Assembly (NCBI RefSeq): GCF_027988105.1 | Contig: NZ_JAQJZJ010000002.1 | Location: 496,001-560,000, forward strand | Source of the DNA: Pseudomonas aestuarii | GTDB taxonomy: Bacteria > Pseudomonadota > Gammaproteobacteria > Pseudomonadales > Pseudomonadaceae | DNA length: 64,000 bases | Direction of reading: 5' to 3' | Shown: positions 59,117-64,000 of the stretch, in pieces | Layout of the letters: each line of letters begins with the position of its first letter | How positions within the stretch are numbered: position 1 is the stretch's first letter | Notes under the pieces: model-generated | The model's database searches: none | What the model was told of the DNA's origin: nothing | What the model saw: only the letters and a program-made list of their open reading frames with translations | Translations under genes and position numbers: made by a program

Positions 59117-59893
59117 TCAGCCCAGGTCACCGCCACCCACAGGCAGGGTCACCCCGGTGATGTAGGCGGCATCGTCGGAAGCGAGGAACAGAATTGCCCC
59201 GGCCTGATCGTCGATAGTTCCGTAGCGCTTCATCAGGCTGCTGCTCACGGTCTGGTCGACGATCTGCTGGTACCAGACCTTTTCCTGCTCGCTTTGCTCG
59301 GCGCCGTTGCGCGGAATCCGCCGTGGCGGCGCCTCGGTGCCGCCCGGGGCGGTGGCGTTGACCCGGATGCCGCGCTCGGCGGTCTCGAACGCCAGGCACG
59401 CGGTCAGGGCGTTGACGCCGCCCTTGGCCGCGCCATAAGGCACGCGATTGACCCCACGGGTGGCAATCGAGGAGACGTTGACGATGGCGCCGCTGCCTTG
59501 TTCGAGCATCTGCGGCAGTGCGGCGTGGCAGCACCACAGGGTGGGGAACAACGAGCGCCGCACTTCGGCCTCGATCTCATGCGCCTGGTAGTGCTCGAAC
59601 GGCTTGGCCCAGATGGTGCCGCCGACGTTATTGATCAGGATGTCCAGGCGACCGAAACGCTCGAGCGCCGCGGCCATTACGCGCTGACACTCGGCGAACT
59701 GCTCGAGGTCTGCGGTCAGGGTCAGCACTTCGGCGACGCCGGCCAGCTCATCGGCCAGTTCATGCACCAGCTCGGAACGATCGACCAGCAGCAGCCGCGC
59801 GCCCTCCTCGGCCATGCGTTCGGCCACGCGGCGGCCGATGCCCTGGGCGGCGCCGGTGACCACGGCGACCTTGTGTTGAAAACGCATACTCAT
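59117..59893 (-). CDS. benD: Benzoate cis-diol dehydrogenase
   Basis: The 258-residue short-chain dehydrogenase oxidises the benzoate cis-diol and decarboxylates it to catechol with NAD. It has the GxxxGxG loop VTGAAQGIGRRVA, NNVGGTIW, and the Ser-Tyr-Lys triad in IVNVSSIATRG and YGAAKGGVNAL. GAGG about 8 bases before ATG 59893 supports that start (MSMRFQHKVAVV). It follows benC after 113 bases with a strong hairpin in the gap. Confidence 0.94.
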   Translation of the reverse strand: MSMRFQHKVAVVTGAAQGIGRRVAERMAEEGARLLLVDRSELVHELADELAGVAEVLTLTADLEQFAECQRVMAAALERFGRLDILINNVGGTIWAKPFEHYQAHEIEAEVRRSLFPTLWCCHAALPQMLEQGSGAIVNVSSIATRGVNRVPYGAAKGGVNALTACLAFETAERGIRVNATAPGGTEAPPRRIPRNGAEQSEQEKVWYQQIVDQTVSSSLMKRYGTIDDQAGAILFLASDDAAYITGVTLPVGGGDLG

Positions 59894-59937
59894 AGTCCCG
59901 ACCTCGATGATGGCTGGCGGCACATCGGCGACCAGTG

Positions 59938-59959
59938 GGCGCGGGCTCCGGCCCGCGCC
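59938..59959. promoter_or_regulatory. Strong hairpin between benC and benD
   Basis: GGCGCGGGC at 59938-59946 and GCCCGCGCC at 59951-59959 form a perfect 9-base stem with a 4-base loop. No T-run follows on the minus strand. It could stabilise the benABC part of the transcript or slow transcription into benD. Confidence 0.55.
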
Positions 59960-60006
59960 GCGAATAAAACAGGCCCGCCTAACCGGCAAGCGGACCAAAG
60001 GAGCCC

Positions 60007-61017
60007 TTAGGCGCTGGCGGCGAACTTCTCGTAATAGAAGTTGGCCGGCTGTACGCCTTGTTCGCGGATGTAGCTGCTGACCGCCTCGACCATCGGTGGC
60101 GGACCGCACAGGTAGACATCCACATCGCCGTCGTTGAGATGCTTGGGCGCGATGTGCTGAGTGACATAGCCCTTCAGTGGATAGCTACTGTCCGGGCTGG
60201 CCACGCAGGCGCTGTAGGTGAAGTTGGCAATGCGCGCGGCCAGGGCCTCGAGCTTGTCCATCTCGACCAGGTCGAAATCGTTGGTCACCCCGTAGATCAG
60301 GTGCAGCGGATGTGCACTGCCCTGCTCGGCAATCTTTTCGAGCATCGCGGTGAACGGCGCCAGGCCAGTACCGCCAGCCAGTAGCAACAACGGGCGCTTG
60401 ATCTCGCGCAGATAGAAACTGCCCAAGGGACCGGCCAGGGTCATGCTGTCGCCGGCCAAGGCCCGCCCGGTGAGGAAGCTGCTCATCAACCCACCCGGCA
60501 CGTTGCGGATCAGGAAGCTGACTTCGCCGTCCTTCTGCAGGGTGCTGAACGAATAGGCGCGGCTCTGCTCGCTGCCCGGCACCTGCAGGTTGACGTACTG
60601 GCCTGGGAGGAACGCCAGCTTGCTCAGCGCCTCGCCCTTGATCGACAAGGCGATGGTGCTGTCGGAGAGCTGACGCACTGCGCTGATCGCCGCCTCGTAG
60701 CTGGCCTGCTGGGTCTTGCACACGTCGCTTGCGGCCGGCACGCGCACCACGCAATCGCTTTCGGCGCGCATCTGGCAGGTCAGCACATAGCCCTGCTGGG
60801 CTTCTTCTTCGCTGAGGGCGTCTTCGACGTATTCCTCGCCAAGGTCGTACTGACCGGCTTCGGCGAAGCACTTGCACGCACCGCAGGCGCCGTCGCGGCA
60901 ATCCAGCGGGATATTGATGCCCTGGCGATAAGCCGCATCGGCGACGGTCTCACCGAGGTTGGCGTCAATGAAACGGGTAACCCCGTCTTCGAAATTCAAT
61001 GCGATCTTGTGGCTCAT
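60007..61017 (-). CDS. benC: Benzoate dioxygenase electron-transfer component (reductase)
   Basis: The 336-residue reductase has an N-terminal plant-type [2Fe-2S] ferredoxin domain with LDCRDGACGACKCF and YVLTCQMRAESDC. An FAD domain (with the RAYSFST signature) and an NAD domain (LLLLAGGTGLAPF) follow. It passes electrons from NADH to the BenAB oxygenase. The order ferredoxin-FAD-NAD is that of BenC/XylZ. It follows benB after 108 bases. Confidence 0.95.
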   Translation of the reverse strand: MSHKIALNFEDGVTRFIDANLGETVADAAYRQGINIPLDCRDGACGACKCFAEAGQYDLGEEYVEDALSEEEAQQGYVLTCQMRAESDCVVRVPAASDVCKTQQASYEAAISAVRQLSDSTIALSIKGEALSKLAFLPGQYVNLQVPGSEQSRAYSFSTLQKDGEVSFLIRNVPGGLMSSFLTGRALAGDSMTLAGPLGSFYLREIKRPLLLLAGGTGLAPFTAMLEKIAEQGSAHPLHLIYGVTNDFDLVEMDKLEALAARIANFTYSACVASPDSSYPLKGYVTQHIAPKHLNDGDVDVYLCGPPPMVEAVSSYIREQGVQPANFYYEKFAASA

Positions 61018-61125
61018 GGCGCACCTCGCTATAGCTACTCTTGGCGATTTCTGAGCGCAGACAACCCGCTAGCGGGAGGATCAACCTCCCACCGGCAATC
61101 GCTGCCCGAGCTCCGAAGCGGCTGG

Positions 61126-61614
61126 TTAAATGTGGTAAACGTCGATGATCTGCCGCACGTAGTCGTTCTTCAGCACCACCTGCTTGGCCTTGATCAGCGG
61201 GTTCGCTCCGCTGGTGTCGAGGGTGTAGAAGCTGGTGCCGTAGAAGTGGTCGACGACCTTGTAGCGAAAGCTCATGGTGTGCCAGTTGAAACGCAGCTTG
61301 CACAGGCCATCGGCCTGCTCGAGCAGCTCGATGTTGCTGATGTTGTGCGAGGTGCGCGTATCCGGAATGGTGGCACTGGAGCGTTCGGTGCGGATGCGGA
61401 ACACCCGGTCTTCCAGGCCACTGCGGTTGCCGTACCAGATCAGCGAGATCTCGGTCTGGGGGTTTTCCACCAGCTGGTCGCGGTCGTCCCAGGCCGGCAT
61501 CCAGAAGGTCGCGTCACTGGCATACAGCTCCAGCCACTCGTCCCACTGCTTGTCGTCGAGGTAGCGCGCCTCACGGTAGAGGAAGTCACGCGCGGCTTCG
61601 TATGTCAGGCTCAT
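61126..61614 (-). CDS. benB: Benzoate 1,2-dioxygenase small subunit
   Basis: The 162-residue protein belongs to the beta subunits of ring-hydroxylating dioxygenases. It opens SLTYEAARDFLYREARYLDD and has WYGNRSGLEDRVFRIRTERS. The subunit builds the alpha3-beta3 oxygenase and does not hold the metal centres. Its start directly abuts the benA stop (TAAATG). Confidence 0.95.
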   Translation of the reverse strand: MSLTYEAARDFLYREARYLDDKQWDEWLELYASDATFWMPAWDDRDQLVENPQTEISLIWYGNRSGLEDRVFRIRTERSSATIPDTRTSHNISNIELLEQADGLCKLRFNWHTMSFRYKVVDHFYGTSFYTLDTSGANPLIKAKQVVLKNDYVRQIIDVYHI

Positions 61615-62976
61615 TTACGCGCCCTCCACGTGAATCAGTTGATCTTGCTGTTCCTGCAGGGCCTTGATCATCTGCTGCTGCCAGTAGTGATGCTGCAGCA
61701 CGAACAGGCCTTCGTCCTCGGTGCGCACACCGCTCATCAGCGGATGCAGATCGATTTCCTTGGCCGACTCATCGGCGCCCTCGACCCAGTGCTCAGAGCC
61801 ACGGGACATGTCGTTCCACTCCATGGCGCGACCGGCGAAGCCCTGCTGGCAGGCGCGGAACTCTTCCAAATCGTCTGGAGTAGCCATGCCGCTGACATTG
61901 AAGAAGTCCTCGTACTGACGGATACGGCGGGCGCGGGCATCGCTGCTCTCGCCTTTCGGCGCGATGCAATAGATGGTCACTTCGGTCTTGTCCACCGACA
62001 GCGGCCGGGCGATGCGCAGCTGCGAGCCGAACTGATCCATCAGGTACAGGTTCGGGTACAGGCAGAGGTTGCGTGAGTTGCCGATCATCCAGTCGGCTCG
62101 CGCTTCACCGAACTCGCTGGCGAGACGATCACGCTCGGCGAACATCGGCCGGTCTTCCGGGTTATCCCAACGGGTCCAGAGCAGCAGGTGGCCGTTGTCG
62201 AAGGAGTAGAAACCACCGCCCTTCTTGCCCCAGCCACCGGCGCTCATGGCGCGGATATCGTCGCCGGCTTCTTTCAGCTTGCGCTGCTGCTGGGTGGCGG
62301 CGTAGTTCCAGTGCACGGCCGTCACGTGGTAGCCATCGGCACCGTTCTCGGCCTGCAGCTTCCAGTTGCCTTCATAGACATAGGTGCTGGAGCCGCGCAG
62401 TACTTCCAGGCCATCGGCGGACTGATCGACGATCATGTCGATGATCTTCTTCGACTCGCCGAGGAAGTCCTCCAGCGGCGCGACGTCTTCGCGCAGGCTG
62501 CCGAACAGGAAGCCGCGATAGGATTCGAAGCGCGCGACCTTCTTCAGGTCATGCGAGCCGTCGCAATCGAAGCTGTCCGGGTAACCCGCTTCCTTGGGGT
62601 CCTTGACCTTGAGCAGCTTGCCCGAGTTATTGAAGGTCCAGCCGTGGAACGGGCAGGTGTAGGTGGCCTTGTTACCGCTCTTGAAGCGACAGAGCATGGC
62701 GCCGCGATGGCTGCACGCGTTGATAAAGGCGTTGAGCTCACCGGCCTTGTTGCGCGCGATGAAAACCGGCTGACGCCCCATGTGGGTGGTGTAGTAATCG
62801 TTGTTCTCGGGGATCTGGCTGTCATGGGCCAGATACAACCAGTTGCCCTCGAAGATGTGCTGCATCTCCAAATCGAACAGACGCGGGTCGGTGAACATCT
62901 CGCGCTTGCAGCGGAAAATGCCCTTGTCTTTATCTTCTTGCAGCAGGCCGTTCAGGTAATCGAGTCGCAGGGTCAT
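61615..62976 (-). CDS. benA: Benzoate 1,2-dioxygenase large subunit
   Basis: The 453-residue catalytic subunit holds a Rieske cluster ([17 protein letters not shown] and [11 protein letters not shown]) and the mononuclear iron site ([15 protein letters not shown] plus a late Asp). With BenB and BenC it adds oxygen to the 1,2 positions of benzoate. GGAG lies 8 bases before ATG 62976 ([15 protein letters not shown]), but only 2 bases before ATG 62982, so the inner start is preferred. The protein begins the operon behind the tandem BenR sites. Confidence 0.93.
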   Translation of the reverse strand: MTLRLDYLNGLLQEDKDKGIFRCKREMFTDPRLFDLEMQHIFEGNWLYLAHDSQIPENNDYYTTHMGRQPVFIARNKAGELNAFINACSHRGAMLCRFKSGNKATYTCPFHGWTFNNSGKLLKVKDPKEAGYPDSFDCDGSHDLKKVARFESYRGFLFGSLREDVAPLEDFLGESKKIIDMIVDQSADGLEVLRGSSTYVYEGNWKLQAENGADGYHVTAVHWNYAATQQQRKLKEAGDDIRAMSAGGWGKKGGGFYSFDNGHLLLWTRWDNPEDRPMFAERDRLASEFGEARADWMIGNSRNLCLYPNLYLMDQFGSQLRIARPLSVDKTEVTIYCIAPKGESSDARARRIRQYEDFFNVSGMATPDDLEEFRACQQGFAGRAMEWNDMSRGSEHWVEGADESAKEIDLHPLMSGVRTEDEGLFVLQHHYWQQQMIKALQEQQDQLIHVEGA

Positions 62977-63012
62977 CGCCATGGCTCCGTTATTATTGTT
63001 TCAACGGAATCA

Positions 63013-63076
63013 AGGCTACGACTCAGGACTGTCCGACAATATCCAGTTTGTACACGACCTTTATCCGTTTTCTGCA
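63013..63076 (-). promoter_or_regulatory. Ben promoter with tandem BenR/XylS-type sites
   Basis: On the minus strand, TGCA-N6-GGATA lies at 63076-63062 and TGTA-N6-GGATA at 63054-63040, repeated with a 22-base period. XylS and BenR bind tandem TGCA-N6-GGNTA half-sites. A -10-like TAGCCT lies at 63018-63013. With a 17-base spacer the -35 region would overlap the inner site by about two bases, as in the known Pm promoter. Together they indicate activation of benA by BenR with benzoate. Confidence 0.75.
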
Positions 63077-63094
63077 GGGCGGAGAAAACGGATA
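63062..63094. repeat. Perfect 12-base inverted repeat in the ben promoter
   Basis: TATCCGTTTTCT at 63062-63073 and its complement at 63083-63094 have a 9-base loop. The left arm overlaps the outer BenR half-site, so the same GGATA core is present on both strands. It may extend BenR binding or end benR transcripts. Confidence 0.6.
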
Positions 63095-63147
63095 GACGCT
63101 ATGAGCAGGGAGCAGGGAGAGGGAAGCGGGAAGACGCTAGCACGTAG

Positions 63148-63171
63148 GGCGTACTCGCGAAGCAGTACGCC
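63148..63171. repeat. GGCGTACT palindromic repeat, distant copy
   Basis: GGCGTACT at 63148-63155 and AGTACGCC at 63164-63171 form a perfect stem with an 8-base loop. It matches the arms of the first unit at 21226-21297. It lies between benR and benA, 34 bases past the benR stop. Confidence 0.65.
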
Positions 63172-63204
63172 AAGGGGCATGCGGTGATGCGGCCAACAGA
63201 CGGC

Positions 63205-64000
63205 TCAGCCGCGCCGGCGCAGGGTGTCCGAGGGCAATTCGCCAAAGGCGCTCTTGTAGCTCTCGGAAAAGCGCCCGAGGTGCAGGAAGCCGTAATCCAG
63301 CGCCACCTCGGTGACGTTACGCACCTTGGCGGTCGGGTCGATCAGGCAGGCATGCACCTTCTCCAGCTTCTTGGCGCGGATGTAGTGCTTGGGCGTGGCG
63401 CCGGCATACCGCTCGAACAGCGCGTAGAGTGAACGCGGACTTATGCGCACCACCTCGGCCAGCTGTTCCAGGGAGATGTCCTGCTTGAGGTTGTCCTCGA
63501 TGTACTGGGCGATGCGCTCGAACGACGGGCAGCTTTCGCCCAATTCCTCGCGACTGACGTTGTTGGCCAGCAGGCCGAGCAGCTTGGTGGCGATGATCCG
63601 CGTGTACTGCTCCTGCACCAGGGGAATCTGCTGCGCGCCTTCGGCCTCGTCGCAGACCAGACCGAGCAGGTTGATGAAGCCGTCCAGCTCGCTGAGATCG
63701 TGGCGTGCACCGAAGCGGATGCCGTCGGCCGGCCGGCGCCAGTGGTTCTCGCTGCAAGCGCGATCGAGAAAGGTCGTGGGCAACTTGACGATGAACTTCT
63801 CGCAGTCGTCCGAGTAGGTCAGGTCGACCGGATCGTCCGGATTGATCAGCAGCAGCTCGCCGGGGGTGAAAAAGTGCTCCTCGCCCCGCCCGCGCCACAG
63901 GCAGTGACCCTGCAGGAGGACCTGCAGGTGGTAGATGGTCTCCAGGGCCGGCGAGGTGACCCGTACACTGCCACCGTAGCTGATCCGGCACAGATCCAGG
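63205..64000 (-). CDS. benR: AraC/XylS-family activator BenR, N-terminus cut by window edge
   Basis: About 265 residues are visible and the start lies beyond base 64000. The visible part has an N-terminal effector region (with TYSDDCEKFIVKLPTTFLD) and two C-terminal AraC helix-turn-helix motifs (ISLEQLAEVVRISPRSLYAL and KVRNVTEVALDYGFLHLGRF). The second ends with the SFGELPSD-like tail KSAFGELPSDTLRRRG. It fits the BenR/XylS group, which binds benzoate and activates benABCD. It precedes benA on the same strand with the tandem operator between them. Confidence 0.92.
   Translation of the reverse strand, partial: LDLCRISYGGSVRVTSPALETIYHLQVLLQGHCLWRGRGEEHFFTPGELLLINPDDPVDLTYSDDCEKFIVKLPTTFLDRACSENHWRRPADGIRFGARHDLSELDGFINLLGLVCDEAEGAQQIPLVQEQYTRIIATKLLGLLANNVSREELGESCPSFERIAQYIEDNLKQDISLEQLAEVVRISPRSLYALFERYAGATPKHYIRAKKLEKVHACLIDPTAKVRNVTEVALDYGFLHLGRFSESYKSAFGELPSDTLRRRG

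Overview
The window is a chromosomal segment of a gamma-proteobacterium of the genus Pseudomonas or a close relative. The grounds are the high G+C coding sequence, the alaS-lysC-csrA-tRNA-Ser-tRNA-Arg block, an AmrZ-type regulator, an OprD-family porin and the ben/cat/pca aromatic genes. I see no phage, transposase, integrase, plasmid or CRISPR gene. Accessory character is limited to a siderophore locus, a repeat protein and some intergenic palindromic repeats.

Layout. 1-1051: end of flgN and a PilZ flagellar brake. 1320-5537: two glycosyltransferases overlapping an MFS gene, then a glutamine-synthetase-like enzyme, all on the minus strand. 5877-8648: a secreted protein made of nine 13-residue repeats, a DUF480 protein and SstT. 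8883-14247: a Fur-box-controlled iron locus with one NIS siderophore synthetase, an MFS exporter and a TonB receptor; the last two share one uninterrupted reading frame. 14498-20067: proline catabolism (putA, putP and an unrecorded 32-codon membrane microprotein). 20539-20613: tRNA-Arg(CCT). 21379-28218: an amino-acid module of NSS transporter, Leu/Val/Phe dehydrogenase, indolepyruvate:ferredoxin oxidoreductase and a divergent Lrp-type regulator. 28372-30154: an isolated phnN, a gene-poor gap of 0.9 kb and amrZ. 30263-33471: oadGAB sodium pump. 33660-35102: mgtE. 35426-42223: a small secreted protein, three tRNAs, csrA, lysC, alaS and nadA. 42472-64000: one long minus-strand aromatic-degradation region.

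The aromatic region encodes a full route from benzoate to central metabolism. BenR (cut by the window edge) should activate benABCD from tandem XylS-type sites. BenABC and BenD make catechol. CatA, CatB and CatC make the beta-ketoadipate enol-lactone. PcaD, PcaIJ and PcaF finish at succinyl-CoA and acetyl-CoA. Uptake is provided by BenK, BenE, an OprD-family porin and a complete Liv-type ABC transporter, and a very short chemoreceptor sits between that transporter and pcaI. The protocatechuate genes pcaB, pcaC and pcaGH, and the regulators catR and pcaR, are not in the window.

The items most worth a second look are the MFS/TonB-receptor continuous frame, the 39-bp-repeat secreted protein, the microprotein ahead of putP, the orphan phnN beside amrZ, and the tandem BenR sites.
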